Shown one piece after another: positions 34,716-47,769 of a stretch of DNA of 64,000 nucleotides. The notes beneath the pieces were generated by a model. That model was not told where the DNA came from and searched no databases. It saw nothing but the letters and a program-made list of their open reading frames with translations. This stretch comes from Sarocladium kiliense (Eukaryota; Ascomycota; Sordariomycetes; Hypocreales; Sarocladiaceae): positions 372,001 to 436,000 of the forward strand of contig JAUZTG010000015.1 in assembly GCA_030734395.1 (NCBI GenBank), in the 5' to 3' direction. Position 1 is the stretch's first letter. Every line of letters starts with the position of its first letter. The translations under genes and the position numbers were made by a program.

Positions 34716-35720
34716 ATGGCCACAATGCAAAAGATCCTGGGCGACTACCAGGAGCGCAAGGCTGCCCTGGATAAGAGCACTCACCCTTTCGCCAAGGGTG
34801 TCGCCTGGATTGCTGGCAAGCTTGTCCCATTCGACGATGCCACTATTCCTCTCAAGGAGCAGGGCTTCCTGCACGGTGACCTTACTTACGACGTACCCGC
34901 CGTCTGGGATGGTCGATTCTTCCGCCTCGATGACCACATCGACCGTCTCAGCGCAAGCTGCAAAAAGATCCGCATGACTCTTCCACTGCCCAAGGATGAA
35001 GTCAAGAGCATCTTATTGGACATGGTCGCCCAGAGCGGCATCCGCGACGCCTTCGTCGAGATCATCGTCACTCGTGGTTTCAAGGGCGTTCGAGAGTCGC
35101 GACCCGACGAGATCAAGAACAACCTCTACATGTTCATTCTGCCATACGTGTGGGTTATGGAACCCGAGGTCCAGTACGGAGGCGGCACCGCAGTCATCGC
35201 GCGGACTGTTCGCCGCACACCTCCCGGCTCCTTCGACCCAACTGTCAAGAACTTGCAGTGGGGAGATCTGACGAGGGCAATGCACGAAGCTCGCGATCGC
35301 TCAGCCACTTACCCTTTCCTGACGGACGGCGATACGAACATCACAGAAGGATCCGGGTTCAACGTCTGCTTCCTCAAGGATGGAAAACTATACACAGCAG
35401 ACAGAGGTGTCCTCGAGGGCGTGACTCGCAAGAGTGTCTTCGATGTCGCAGCTCGCGAAGGCATTCCCGTGAAGTGCGAAATTGTACCGGTGAGACTGGC
35501 ATATGAGGCCGATGAGATCCTGATGTGCACTACAGCAGGAGGCATCATGCCGATCACGCAGCTGGACGGGAGGCCGGTTGGCAATGGCAAGGTCGGGCCA
35601 TTAACGAAAAAGATCTGGGATGGATACTGGGCGATGCATTATGAGGATGCGTATACGATTGAGGTGCCGTATTCGAAGCAGAATGGGCACACGAACGGGT
35701 TCGTGAATGGACACTCGTGA
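34716..35720 (+). CDS. (R)-selective amine transaminase-like, PLP fold type IV
   Basis: A single-exon frame, 334 aa from the ATG at 34716. An upstream in-frame ATG at 34572 would add 48 residues of unconserved leader and was rejected. The whole length aligns by eye with fungal (R)-selective omega-transaminases such as the Aspergillus terreus enzyme: GFLHGDLTYDVPAVWDGRFF (H53, Y58), VRRTPPGSFDPTVKNLQWGD with the PLP lysine at K178, TDGDTNITEGSGFN and MCTTAGGIMPITQLDG. These enzymes move an amino group from (R)-amines, often with pyruvate or D-alanine as partner. The family is related to branched-chain and D-amino-acid aminotransferases. D-alanine formed by it would be a substrate for the neighbouring D-amino-acid oxidase. 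No targeting signal seen. Confidence 0.92.
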   Translation: MATMQKILGDYQERKAALDKSTHPFAKGVAWIAGKLVPFDDATIPLKEQGFLHGDLTYDVPAVWDGRFFRLDDHIDRLSASCKKIRMTLPLPKDEVKSILLDMVAQSGIRDAFVEIIVTRGFKGVRESRPDEIKNNLYMFILPYVWVMEPEVQYGGGTAVIARTVRRTPPGSFDPTVKNLQWGDLTRAMHEARDRSATYPFLTDGDTNITEGSGFNVCFLKDGKLYTADRGVLEGVTRKSVFDVAAREGIPVKCEIVPVRLAYEADEILMCTTAGGIMPITQLDGRPVGNGKVGPLTKKIWDGYWAMHYEDAYTIEVPYSKQNGHTNGFVNGHS

Positions 35721-37186
35721 AGAGTCTCGGGTATGTGGAGGACGCGGGAATGTGGAGTGGAGAAAGGTTAGGATGGATGGTCTGGATCTAGTCAATCTGA
35801 ACAAGCAACAGCCTTGAAGAATGCCGAACCGTGATGCCAACGGATGGGATGAGGGTCTTGAGGGACCGAAACGGTGAAGCTACACGTGCATGTCCGTTTG
35901 AAACATGTCAGCCGTTATCGTGACGGTGCCCTGTTTCAGCCATCCCGTTTGGTGACCGTGTTGATGTTTCTGGTCACCAGCCTCAGCTTGACCTGCAGCT
36001 TCAGCAGCTGCTTCTTCTCTTCCTCTGCTCCATTGCGTGCTCAAGTCCATGACCACTGCATCATCAGAATCATCAAGTTCTCTCCCGTCCTGCATGAATT
36101 CCTCATCATCACTGCCACCAGCACCCAGCACAGCTTCCGAGTCGCATTGCATAGCTCCATCCCCGCACCACCACCGTCGGCCCTGGTGCTATTTATTCAG
36201 GAGCACCATCTCCCGAATCTTCGATCCGTGTCGTCCCCACCAGCAACTCACGCCGCGCGTGCAAGCACCCACCCAAGACCGCACCAAGACCCGTCCGTGA
36301 CCCCAAGCGATCCCCAATCCAGGTCCAGAATTTCTCCAAGTACCGATTTCTCTTCCCGGCGCCGCCTGTCACGCTCTCTTCGCTGCCTCTCACTCGCTCG
36401 CCATACCCCACAGCCTGTTCCCAGGCCTAAGGAAACGGTAATCCCCCCCGTCAGTGGCTATCGAACACACAGCCCGGCCATTGCTAATTCCGCCAATGTC
36501 ACAGGGCCACAGGCCAAGATGCCGCCTCGAACCGCCGTCGAGCACCTGTACCTCACCTCGACAGGCCATGAGTGAGCCTTTCGGCTGATGCGCACGGCTC
36601 AATTTCATTGCCATCCTAACTCCGGATGGAGGGCCCGGGCCCCAGTCACGGCGGCGGCGTCCCATTTCCCCAACCCAGTGGATGATGCTCCGGACCATTG
36701 ATGACCATGGATCCTCATGTTTCCAGTTCTCTGACGCTTTAACGGACTCTCGGTTCCCAGCGACCCAGTCACTCTTCCCTTACACTTGCCGCCAACCATT
36801 CCGACAATCGTGTCCGTCCTCGCCGTGACCCAGTTCCGCCCACCGCAACGGCTCTCTTCACCGGCTTGCATCTGGTCTCCCCCCACTCAGGCTCTCTTCG
36901 GATCCTCACCTTGTTGGAGCCTCTCAATCCCGATCTCAGTGCCGCGTCCACCTTTACGCGACTTGGTCCCGGCTGGACTCCCAAGGGTCTTTCCCTGCAT
37001 GATCGCAATTCATTTATAGTCCTGCCTCATCGCCCGTGGATGTCATCGGTCTTCTTTTTACTCACCTCGATCGCGACATACCCTTGGCTTAAGCCTGCGA
37101 TATAGAGATACCCTTACTGCCCTTATTGTATTGTATGACGTTGTACCCAGCGCCTGTCGCTTTCTACCTCTACCACATCTTCAGCT
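35721..37186. other. Intergenic, 1.5 kb, with pyrimidine-rich part
   Basis: 3' flank of the transaminase gene and promoter/leader of the monooxygenase. A plus-strand open frame at 35874-36575 and a minus-strand acidic one at 35880-36152 overlap each other. Neither has a domain, so neither is called. The segment from about 36760 to 37180 is C/T-rich as in leaders elsewhere in the window. Confidence 0.4.
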
Positions 37187-39308
37187 ATGGCTGCAAATTC
37201 GAGGCAAAGCGACTCGTCGCACTATGATATCGGTGAGTTGCAACCTGCGTAAGGACGGATGCGCTGTGCATCTGTTTGCAAGAGTTAGTATTACTGGTGC
37301 GTTGCTGACAATTTGCCAGTCATCGTTGGAGCCGGGCCAGTTGGCCTGATGCTGTCAACCTGTCTAGCGCGCTGGGGCTACAAAATCAAGCACATCGACA
37401 ACAGAGCCGAACCTACTGCTACTGGTCGTGCGGATGGCATTCAGCCTCGTTCGCTTGACCTGCTGAGGAATATGGGACTCAAGACTGCGATCATGTCTCA
37501 CAAGCCAGCTCGTGTCTTTGAGGTCGCCTTCTGGGACCCACCGAAGCGTGGAAAGGGCATTGTGAGGACTGGAAGCTGGCCCAGCTGCCCCAGCTTCGTC
37601 GGAGCGCGTTACCCATTTACTACTCTACTTCACCAGGGTCTTATTGAGCGGGTCTTCATTGCCGACATGGAGAAGAACGGTGCACATGTCCAGCGTCCAT
37701 GGACTATCACAGACTTCAAGACAGACCCTACTACAGACTCTGAGTATCCTGTTGAGGTCGAGCTCGAGCATGTGGATGGCACAGCCAAGGAGACGGTCCG
37801 GGCAAAGTATCTGTTTGGTGGTGAGGGAGCAAGGTCGTTTGTGCGCCAGAAGCTCAACATTGGTGTTAAGCACAAGGACCCCATCTCCTACGTGTGGGGT
37901 GTCATGGATGGTGTCGTCAAGACAGACTTCCCCGATATCAAGGTATGGCAAAATCACTCTTGAGACTTCGCAGAAACAAGCCTGACATGGTGCAGATGAA
38001 ATGCACAATTCACAGTGAGCACGGGTCGATCATGGTTATTCCCCGCGAGGACAACATGGTCCGGCTTTACATCCAGATTGCCTCTTCAACTGATGCCGAC
38101 TGGAACCCTCGCAAGACGGCGACCGAGGCTGAGGTACAGGAGTCAGCAAAGAAGATCCTGCAGCCTTACTCAATTGAGTGGGAGCGTGTTGAGTGGTACT
38201 CCGTCTACCCCATTGGTCAAGGTATCTCAGATAACTACACTCTGGACCAAAGAGTGTTCCTTGGTGGTGACGCCTGCCATACACACAGCGTGAGTTTCTG
38301 CAATCGCGCGATGACTCGTCAATCCATGTGCTAATATCTACACAGCCCAAAGCCGGTCAAGGCATGAACTGTGCCTTCCTGGATGCGCAAAACTTGGCGT
38401 GGAAGATTCACGCTGTCGAGGGTGGTTTTGCTAAGCGTGATCTGCTCAAGACGTATGAGTCAGAACGGAAGAAGGTGGCCGAAATGCTTCTGGACTTCGA
38501 TAACCGGTACGCAAAGCTCTTCTCAGAACGGCCGCCCGCTGCCGACGAGGTTGAAGCAGCTTCCAAGAACCATGGCACCGATGATGCGGAGAACGACAAC
38601 GAATTCATCAAGACCTTCAAGGAGACGTGCGAGCTTACTAGCGGCTACGGTTACTATTACGAGGGCAACGAGCTGAACTGGACCCCGGAGCGACAGGCCG
38701 TTTCGCCGGCGATCAATCCCAAGGGTATCAAGGTTCGCCCTGGACGACTGGCTGTAAATGCCAACGTTACCCGAGTCGCGGATGCCAACGTGGTGCATCT
38801 TGAGCAAGAGATTCCCTTGAATGGTTCTTTCAGGATACTCGTCTTCGCTGGCAACCCAGACAAGACTGCCACGGCTCTGCGTGACTTCGCGACGGGCTTG
38901 AAGAGCAAGCGGTCATTCTTCTCGCAATACCTGCGTGACGATATTGACCAAGTCACACACCACGAGATGCACAACCCCCACAGCCGATGGTTCACTTTCT
39001 GCACCATCTTCGCGAAGCCCCGGGCTGAGATCGAGATCAGCCGAGACGTGCCTGACGTGCTGTCACGGTACCACATGCACGTGTACGCTGACGACCAGCG
39101 CGATCTGCAGATCTTGGAGGCCAAAGCACCAGCACATGCGAAGATCGGCTTCAGCGATGAGACGGGCGGCGTCGTGGTTGTGAGACCCGATGGCTACCTC
39201 GGAATGGTGGCCTCTCTTGTCGAAGGCTCTGGTACGGTGGATGCACTGAACGAGTACTTCTCCGCGTTTTGCACAAAGCAGCTGGGCGGAGAAGCGGCGC
39301 AACTGTGA
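37187..39308 (+). CDS. Phenol 2-monooxygenase-like flavoprotein hydroxylase
   Basis: Four exons: 37187-37232, 37320-37942, 37996-38289 and 38346-39308. Introns are 87, 53 and 56 nt, and phases agree. The product is 641 aa, the usual size. The FAD-binding motif VIVGAGPVGLMLST is restored by the first splice. The second FAD motif, GGDACHTHSPKAGQGMN, is restored by the third splice, which falls between HS and PK. The last ~180 residues form the thioredoxin-like C-terminal domain (PF07976) found in phenol hydroxylases (RPGRLAVNANVTRVADANVV, then GSFRILVFAGN and VVVVRPDGYLGMVASL). Enzymes of this group use NADPH and oxygen to hydroxylate phenols to catechols, and some relatives act on other aromatics. 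Its place next to the transaminase suggests aromatic amine or phenol breakdown, but this is inference. Confidence 0.93.
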
Positions 39309-40141
39309 TTTTAGTCATGTGAGGGAGGGAATTAGCGATCATTAAGAATAAGTAGATGCGTGTGTAATGGATTCATAGCCTTTTGAAGGGGACTCTGATA
39401 GTACCACGAGCTGTATGAACAATCAACTTTTCCAAGCACGCGAAGCAGATACGTGATGTATATTGACTTTCGAAGCAGTATGTAGCGTCATCCCCAGGAT
39501 GACAGAACTGACTTGAGATTAATGGTCAGTCGTTTAAATCCCAAGGTAAATGCGACGCCGGTGCACGACATCGCCGTCTTCGTACAACTGGCAAGTGCCG
39601 AGGTTCTGCCGGCCGGCGCATTGAGCAAAACCTCCGACTGACCTGCATCTCCACCACAGCTCCAGCATCATCCTCGACCTCACCTTAAACCGGACTCGAT
39701 TGCCCTTTCGCAACCACCGGCTGCGCCTAATACACTGAAAGCGACCAGGGTCGAACTCAACCTCAAGGACGTCGTTCACGAACTCTAGCGCCGCTCGGTC
39801 CAACACCACTAATCGACTTCTTTGACACTCTGGCGGGGTGGGCAAGACCCTTGAAAGCAACAAACTTCTTTCAAAGAGCTGCGCACTTACCGCTTGGTGG
39901 CAGCTACATGACCCAAAATCTATCATCGATGGCGGTTTTGTCAACTTCGATCCCATTATAGAAACAAAGCACTGCGCCTTGTCGACTCTCCCTCGACTTC
40001 GACGGCCACGGCTGTGACCAGGCCGAGGTCGTCGCGCCATCGGGCGGCGCCTCTTCTTCCTAAATAACATCGACAAACCATTCGCGACTTCTCTCGTCCA
40101 AACATATGGTGTTCGCGGCGCTTTCTGAACACATCACGACA
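39309..40141. other. Intergenic before the SUMO protease
   Basis: 3' flank of the monooxygenase, then promoter and leader of the protease gene. A minus-strand open frame at 39534-40076 is Arg-rich and motif-free and is treated as noise. No repeats or RNA genes seen. Confidence 0.4.
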
Positions 40142-42025
40142 ATGGCGGGGCTACTAAGAGCAAGCATAAACAGCTTGCGATCCTTAGCTTATGGTACGGC
40201 TGGGACCTTTTGCGACCAGGAGGGCCACTGTTGACTGATCTGAACAGGAACACCTAAGAGCGATGATGGGAGCGTTCACGTGAAACCGTCTTCTTCACAC
40301 AGCGACTTGCGACTCAGCATACGAACCAACGGGGGCGATGCGACTTCGGACAATGTCCCGGCAGCAACAGCAAGGGACATCCCGGGGTCATTCCCGGGCG
40401 AGAACGATAATCATGACACGGATATGAACCCTGACCCCGCGAGTATACCACTGCCAGAATCAATACGAGATAACGACCGACCTACAACACCGATTACACC
40501 TCTTTCTCCCCTCGACACCCCCGGACAGCGCAAACGGAAGCGCGCTGCCACAGATCTGCCGTCGCAAGAACCGCCTCCTTTGAAAGAACTCAAGGGCCAG
40601 GTCACTCGTGAGCGACCGCGGAGTACGAAAGAAAGAATATTTGATTTGTTTAGGGGACGGCAACACAAAGCGCATGATGATTCGGACAAAGAGAACGAGG
40701 GCTCAAGGTCTTACAAAGGCTCGGCATCCCAGCAGCTTAAAGATGAGAACCGAGAAAGTAAAGTGGCGTCTGTGCTACGGCAACGCAACCAGACACGCAG
40801 GGCTCCCAAACATCTCCAGTCTAGTCGCTGGGCAAAGAAAGTACTCCGTCCTACACTGGGAACACGGCCGACGAAGAGGCCGCGCTTCGTACCTGCGCGC
40901 ACGCGCGAGGACGAGGCAGAGTCAGAAGACGAGCTTGCCGCAACTCAGAAGGAGGAGCCGAAGATGGAGGAAATGCGCCGAGAAAAGACGTCAAAGTCCG
41001 CCAGAGGCCCATCACCTGGGCTCTTCAGAAAGGCCAGCGCTCCGAAGCTAAAACGGGGTGATATCGACTCACTCTTCGATGAGCCCGATGTCATATCCAT
41101 GCCGCCGCTAGGTCTAAGCAGTGGCATGCGAGAGCTCATTGAGGAGACGAAGCGCATCGAAGCTGAGCAGAAGAAGGCTAGGGAAGAGGCTGAACGGAAG
41201 GCGCTGGAGGAGAAGAAGCGCAAGCTACAAGAAGAGAGACTGGCCAAGTCAGGAGGCCTACGGATACCCAAACAGCCATTTGTGGTGCCCGTTGGTGATG
41301 ACTGGGAGAGACGAGCCTACGAAACGCTGTCTGCGGCGCCGAACGTGAGTCTGGCAGCAACAGCAGAGGGTACGGAACTGCGACGGCATGACTTCGCCAA
41401 GGTCGTGCCATCAACAGTCTGGCTCAATGACGAGATCGTCAACGGAGCGCTCCTGTGGCTCGATAGAGCCATCAACTCAGCAGCCGGAATCAAAGACCCG
41501 AAGAAACAAACGCGGAAGTGCCTGGCATTGTCTTCGTTCTTTTGGAAGAGGCTTGTCGAACTCCAGGGAAAGAATACGCAGCGGACATTACGTCGGTCAG
41601 GCGTTGAGCAGCGAAACTTCCTCGATGTTGAAACCATTCTCCTACCTATCTGCGAGAGCAATCACTGGACTCTAGTGGTTGTGCGACCCACGAAACGGAC
41701 CATCGCTTACATGGACTCGATGCGTCCGGACCGCCCTGTCTCCGACTTCAAGCGCTACACCAACCTCACACTCGCCTGGCTTCGAGACGTCCTCGGCCCT
41801 AAGTTCGAGGAAGACAAGTGGAAAGTCATCCGTCACGATGCACCACGCCAGAACAACGGTTACGACTGCGGCGTCTTCACCATCACGAACGCGATGTGCA
41901 TTGCCCTTGGACTTAGTCCAATTGACTCGTACAGAGAAGAGGACATGCCGGCGCAGAGGATACGCATTGCCTGCATGTTGCTGAACAATGGGTTCAGTGG
42001 CGACTTCGACCTGAAGGTGTATTGA
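40142..42025 (+). CDS. Ulp1-type SUMO protease (peptidase C48)
   Basis: Two exons, 40142-40193 and 40248-42025, with a 54-nt intron (GTACGG...AACAG). The product is 609 aa. Residues 1-330 are disordered and charged, with basic runs (GQRKRKRAA, RPTKRPRF) that could serve nuclear localisation, and a coiled-coil helix (ELIEETKRIEAEQKKAREEAERK). The C-terminal ~220 residues are the C48 catalytic domain. It starts after FVVPVGDDWERRAYETLS and includes VPSTVWLNDEIVNGALLWL. The triad is visible: H490 in NHWTLVVV, D507 in AYMDSMRPD, and C558 in NGYDCGVF, with the oxyanion Gln552. Ulp1 proteases mature SUMO and remove it from targets. The short first exon encodes MAGLLRASINSLRSLAY. An alternative model would start within exon 2. 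Confidence 0.92.
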
Positions 42026-43565
42026 TGAATTAACGGATTGTATTTTTTCTGGCAGATGATGACTATAAGAACATGTTCATGTGATATTCGGCGTTGGAGC
42101 GGGAGAAGACCACCAATTGGTCTTCGGGGAGTCCTTTCATACTTCTCATGCTTTTCTCGGCTTCGGTCACTTCTTCACTTCAAGCGCTCATCTACTTCAT
42201 TCACAATTATGTATTTTACACCCCTTCATGTTCTTGGTTTAGGAGGACTCGGAGGGCATCGGCAAGCCAGGACGGCTACAGGACAGACGAGGCAGCTACC
42301 CTGGAACAACGAACGGACGCAAAGGCGGGGTTAGCGGAGGGACATCGACACCTTACCCAGACAGGCAGACAAGGAGACGTGAATATCAGGTGAATCTGCA
42401 GGGTGATGACATACTGTTCGGCCTGAGTGAGTGAGTTCAAGGGCGTGACGTATGCTCCTGTGCTGGTCTTGGCGATGAGGAGGTCGCATCTGGCCTCTGT
42501 CGCCAGAAATCTCAAGGAGAATGTCTCGCAAGGGAACACCTGCTGAGCAGGAAAAGTAGGTGAGTCCGGGAGCAACGTATGACGCCGAGAAATACATCTC
42601 ACGATCATAATCCCCGACGGCGTTCAGGCCTGTCAGTCAACGACAATGCATCAATCGTCAAGACAAAGCCCTCGCTCAACCCCTGCTCCCCGGCAATGCC
42701 TCGGAGATTCATCACCGCCGGTGGACGCCTCTACCGTTGTGAGATCGAGATGGATGTCGATCCTTCTGCTGGGTCCAGGTCAAAAGTCCTTCTCCCGAGG
42801 CTTCGATGGATCCATGCCTCCTGGGTCAAACCAGTGACCTCCTCAATGCCATCCCCGGCCGGGGGTGTGAACTCCTCACTGGGGCAGAACTATGACCATT
42901 ATATTGATTATATGTCCACATACGACGAACATATGATTACGTCGTTTGATGCCAGTTCCACTGTGGTTTCACTGGCGGTCTTCGTCGGTCTTAGCTATGC
43001 ACATTTTGACATCCATGACATGGGAAGAATATTCTGAAGAGACAGGTGATATTGCTGAATACGACACTGAGAGTTTTTGTTACGAATTATTGGCAGGCGA
43101 GCAATACGACCTGCCTCCTGGACCAATACGTGTACAGAAGCAGGACAAGACGCAGGCTGGATGGTTACATACAGAAACCGGTGTGTTTATGCGTGTTGCA
43201 TAGTGGAGATTCATATGCATTGAACCTCAGCTCGGTAAATGAAAAGACAATCCCTTGGCTCCCGTGGACGGCTTTGATGCCTTTCCGGCTCGTCGCAGCA
43301 GAATTTTCGTTGCATTGATGAACGCTTTGACACATTTTCTCGGTCCAGGTTGAAGGTATCGCCTCCCTGGCGTGGCGGTACTCGCCGAGACCGAGGGGAT
43401 CTTTGTATTTCATTTACATCACGGAAATCCAAGAACAGAAAGGGAAGAAAAATACAAAATCGCTAGGCCGAAGGGCTAGAGCCGCGTCTTTCCATCCTTT
43501 GGCTGGGGATCGTGAGAAAAAAAAAGTGAAGTTAGGACCCACGCTTCCCGGATGGTATGTTCGAG

Positions 43566-43581
43566 AAAAAAAAAAAAAAAA
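43566..43581 (+). repeat. Homopolymer A run (16 nt)
   Basis: Sixteen consecutive A on the plus strand, followed by AGCTT. It lies in the gene-free stretch and is the longest homopolymer I noticed in the window. Confidence 0.85.
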
Positions 43582-45554
43582 GCTTGGTATGCTATGGCAA
43601 CCACATCGGAACATTCGTATTACGACTACGGGCCGGCTTTCGGGGAAGCCGGTTCTCGTCTAGTTCGTTACAAGTGCATCGGAGCGGCTACCTGCGTGAT
43701 GTCGAGGCCGGCTCGGTAGATCGTGATCACTGGTTGAGCCGCAAATCGAGGAAGACCGAAAGTAAAAAAAACAGGGATGCAAAAGTGGGTAAATAGTGGG
43801 TTTAGGGAAAGCTAGCATCGTGAGATTTTGAACAAGGCAAAGCAAGGTGTGGGATGAGGGAAAAAGAAGTGGAATAGAATACGTGATAGAAATTCTAGAA
43901 TGGGGGAACGAATGTCGTGAGGCTGAACGGGGTGAGCCGAGCGGTCATAGCTGGAGATGGATAGGATGCGATGGGGCTGGATGTGCGAATAGTGAGTAGA
44001 CGAGATCCTTTGTTCTGTTCGGTATAGGTTGATTGAGTTCTGTGTCCTGCGGTGTTTTTCTCACTTTAGTTGGGAGGCGGAATTGCTGCTTTCGTCTATT
44101 TCCTGAGAATGTGGCTTGCGATGTCGGGCACTTTTCTCGCCTTTGACTAAGTTGACAGGCGGGCTGGGCTATCTGAGATACATTACCTTTCATCGGGCCG
44201 GGAAGGGAATAGGAAAAGGGGGAAAAGGGGGTGTGAGGAATTGGCTAAGTCAAATATCCAGAACAACATTACATTGAACCAGCAACTTCTGGATGGTGTT
44301 TGATTCATTTACTCCGGTCTATTCGCGAATAGGAGGGAGGAAGTGAAGTGACTTGGCTAGACAGGGATGCTGTGAAGGGAAGGTTTCTAGAAGGCCAGGC
44401 GAATTTGCCACCGACATGGGTCCGGGACCAGGGCATGGATCAAGAGAAGTGTGTGTGCGTGAGAGACGGGATGGACACCTGCGAGGTGTTTTGTTGGGTG
44501 TTGTTGTTGGTTGGATAAACGATCTCTCTTCCCAGCAATGCGTATAGTCCGTGAATCGCCGCAAGGGCGTACTATTGATCTGTATGTGCTGTTGGGGAGA
44601 TCGTGATCCTCGCGTTGGCCCTATTCGGTCTGGATCACAAGCTCACCAGCAATGCCGCCGCCGCCATCGTCACTAGACAACAGCCACAGTGGCGAAATAC
44701 ACAACAGACAAGGGGAATGACAACTACACAACAATAAGACAAAGGGGAGATAAAGCTCCAGGACCGGAACCGGGTATAACTGGGCGGCCCATGGTTTCCG
44801 GAGGCTTGCGAAACTGATCCGAGATGAGAAGATGAGTCTTTGTGAACGAATTGAATGATGGTGGTGGTGCGAGCGTCATTCTGCAGCAATAGAGAGACGC
44901 TGGCGCTGTAAACTACTGCAGCACTGTCAGATTCCCCAGCGATGGATGGATGGACATGGAGAACCTTATAGCGGCGAGGGGTGGCTTGCGGGCGTGATGG
45001 AGGGAGGAATGGGGAAGGGATCGACGGTGGTGGGTGGCCTGGAGGCGCCATCCGGGGGGGCAGCTGACGGGGATTATTAGTGTCTCTGAGCAATTGTTCT
45101 GCCTTTGGGGTTTCTCCTTTGTCCTGCTGGATGTTTCTCCGGCTCTGCACTCCGTCTATCCTGGTGCTGACAGGTCTTGTATGATGCTGAGGCAGATGCT
45201 ATACGCAAGAAGCAACGACGCCCGCAGACCGAAGCATGGTTCGCCACAAGTGCTGATGAGCATGATGATGGCAAGCTATAGACAACCATGATCATCGCTC
45301 AGCGCTAGGTATCGTCATCCAGGAACGTGACTCCCAGACACCAAGCGTGCCAAGGGGCAGCCCAACCCACCACCGAAGCCAAACTTTCCTCAAGTGCCGA
45401 AGCAATCGCGCTCACACCCTCCCTCATCCCATCAATTCCCAGCCCATTCCCGACGTTACAGCACAGGAAGAGTAGATTCACCGAAACAAGAGTCTAAGTG
45501 ACAGGTCGTGCGTGGCTCTAAACCAACCAATGCAACCCCTGTTGCATCCATATA

Positions 45555-45574
45555 CCACACACACACACACACAC
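45555..45574. repeat. AC dinucleotide microsatellite
   Basis: About ten AC units without interruption, inside the gene-free stretch. Likely polymorphic between strains. Confidence 0.85.
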
Positions 45575-47769
45575 ATCCATGAGCATAAGCGGAGATTTGT
45601 TTTCTTTGACGATCGCTCGAATGAGAAGCGCCTGACAAGGTAACACACCTGCGCCTATTAACGTGCTCTTGCTATTAATTAGAGAAAATGGGAGGAGGGA
45701 GGCATGAAGGGCTGCCATTCATCTCGATCCGGGACTTGGCTCCTAGTGTGACCTGCCGAGTTGGGCAGTCCTGCGCCGGCGTCTCGGGGCGCCGGGATAA
45801 ACAGGCTTAGGTCGACGGGGACTGCTCCGAGCCCTGGGAATGAGGGCATTGGCCTTTCTTTGCTTTTCTCATTGATGTTTTAGTTTACTAGGTGATAGGG
45901 GAGACCGATTGTCATCGCATTGCGACTAGGCATCAGAGATAGTCTTGGTGGATTGGGCGAGTCGGAGATTTGTCTGCATGGGGAGGGACCCTACGCGTTC
46001 TGGGCACACGCTTACCCCCTCTCTCTCTCACCACTTTTGACTTTTTGGCTCCCGAGATCGTCGCTTGTCCGGACGGGAGGCGGGCTGGTGGCTGGGCTTT
46101 TTGGTCTTGGCACTGTTGGATGTTCAATGCGTCGAACCAGAGTATAGATCGTCTTCTATCTATTACAGTTTTCTCTCGATAACACTCTTGGTGATGAGGC
46201 ATGTGACCTATCGGTACGTGGGTTCCTGTAGCATCGCGGGTGGGAACGTTGACGACGGTTGCTACTGTAGGTCTGGATAGGAGGAGGGGAAAAGTTGACG
46301 ATCAACAACGCTACTTTGGGGCCATACGCAATATTGGAGGCTGTGCTCTTCCACGACATCGCTGATGATGAGGAGACGGTGGCGACATGTCTTCCATTGT
46401 TTCCGAAGGGTACAAAGTAATTGAGGGGATATGCTTGACGAGCCAGGGAACCCTGGAGAGAATAAGCCACGCGACAAAGTTGTGTGTCTGCAATCAGACC
46501 TTGTCTTCAGTAAGCGGCCTTGACCATCCAGGTTCACAACTAAACGCCGCGAGAAACGTGAGATGTCAGATTTGGGGTCCGGAGGGAAGAACAAAAATAA
46601 ACTACCTTGACTTCAAGCTTTTTTGGTTTCGCACAGGTCCCCGTTCCGATATGATCTTCAACTTTGTCTTCCTCTTACCCCCCAGGAAAATGCGGGCGCA
46701 TCATTGAAACGCAACTGACACGGGTGTGTCGCTTTGCATCCAAATGCATGCAGCCCGTGTTTAAACCTGCACACTATAACCAAACCATGCATACATCCAG
46801 AACTACAACTGAGATCTGCAGCGAGAAAGACAACAAACACAGCACCCTCCAAAGGGGACAAGAAACGTGCTCAATTGCAGCCCTACTGGCTAGGTACAAA
46901 GATCCCATTGCTTGGCAGCGAACAAGACTTGCTCCTAGGCCACCGCGGAGCAAGCTGCCCAACGCGGAGAAGAATGGTGGACCTTTGAGGAGTGGTCTTG
47001 CCGAGACCAGTGTCCCCGCGATGTCACCCCGGTCTTGGAACACCTGTCATTGAATTGAGCGAGGAACGTGATTCCATTCTGTATTGTGTCCTGGTCGTAA
47101 GATGATGATCATTTCGTTATCATTGCTCCATCAAAGAGATAACGCTACTTGAGGAATGCTAACGCGTCGCGGTGACGAGGAATGGTGGCTTCTCCGGAAA
47201 GTCTAAACGCTGGCCGCTCTGCTGTTCGCCCGACTACCACAGCCTACTCCGTACACTTCGCTTAATTCAATTCATCATAGTGACCCAGCATCGCCCAGGT
47301 CGCTGCTTTTAATCCTTCCACCGTCCACTGTCGCTCGTCCACCAGAATGAACGGGCAACCCGGTTCGGGCAAGGCGTGCCAGTCCAATCTAGAACGGTGG
47401 CACGAGCCTGGAGAAGGCCATTGGCTGGAGTTGGGGTTCTTCTAGCGCTGCTCTAGCGAGCTTCTAGCGCAAGCCACCAGACGAGGGTGTAGCTTCTACT
47501 TGCAGGATACGGACCCTTATTATGGGATATTGTTGGTGAGAAGAAGTATAGAGCGTGTAGTCACTGCTGCACCCCAAGACCCCACACTGACTCCACTCTC
47601 TCGCCCAAGGCTTTACCTTATTCTCTCCTCTTCTCCGTGCACAGCGTCTCTCATCATGTGCACACACTTGTCTCTCTCTTTCTGTACAGGTGGCTGGCGC
47701 CCTGTTGTTGACAAGCAGGCGGCAACCTCTTTGGCTTGGTAATTCACCTGTGCGCTTTCAAATCCATAA

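Noticed and set aside
35874..36575. Plus-strand open frame of 233 codons
   Set aside because: Low-complexity Ser/Pro/Arg translation, no domain, overlaps an opposite-strand frame, and lies in the leader region of the monooxygenase.
39534..40076. Minus-strand open frame of 180 codons
   Set aside because: Arg-rich and motif-free; it covers the promoter of the SUMO protease and looks like an antisense frame.
44635..45150. Minus-strand open frame of 171 codons
   Set aside because: No domain, mixed composition, no start context or splice support; probably chance in a gene-free region.
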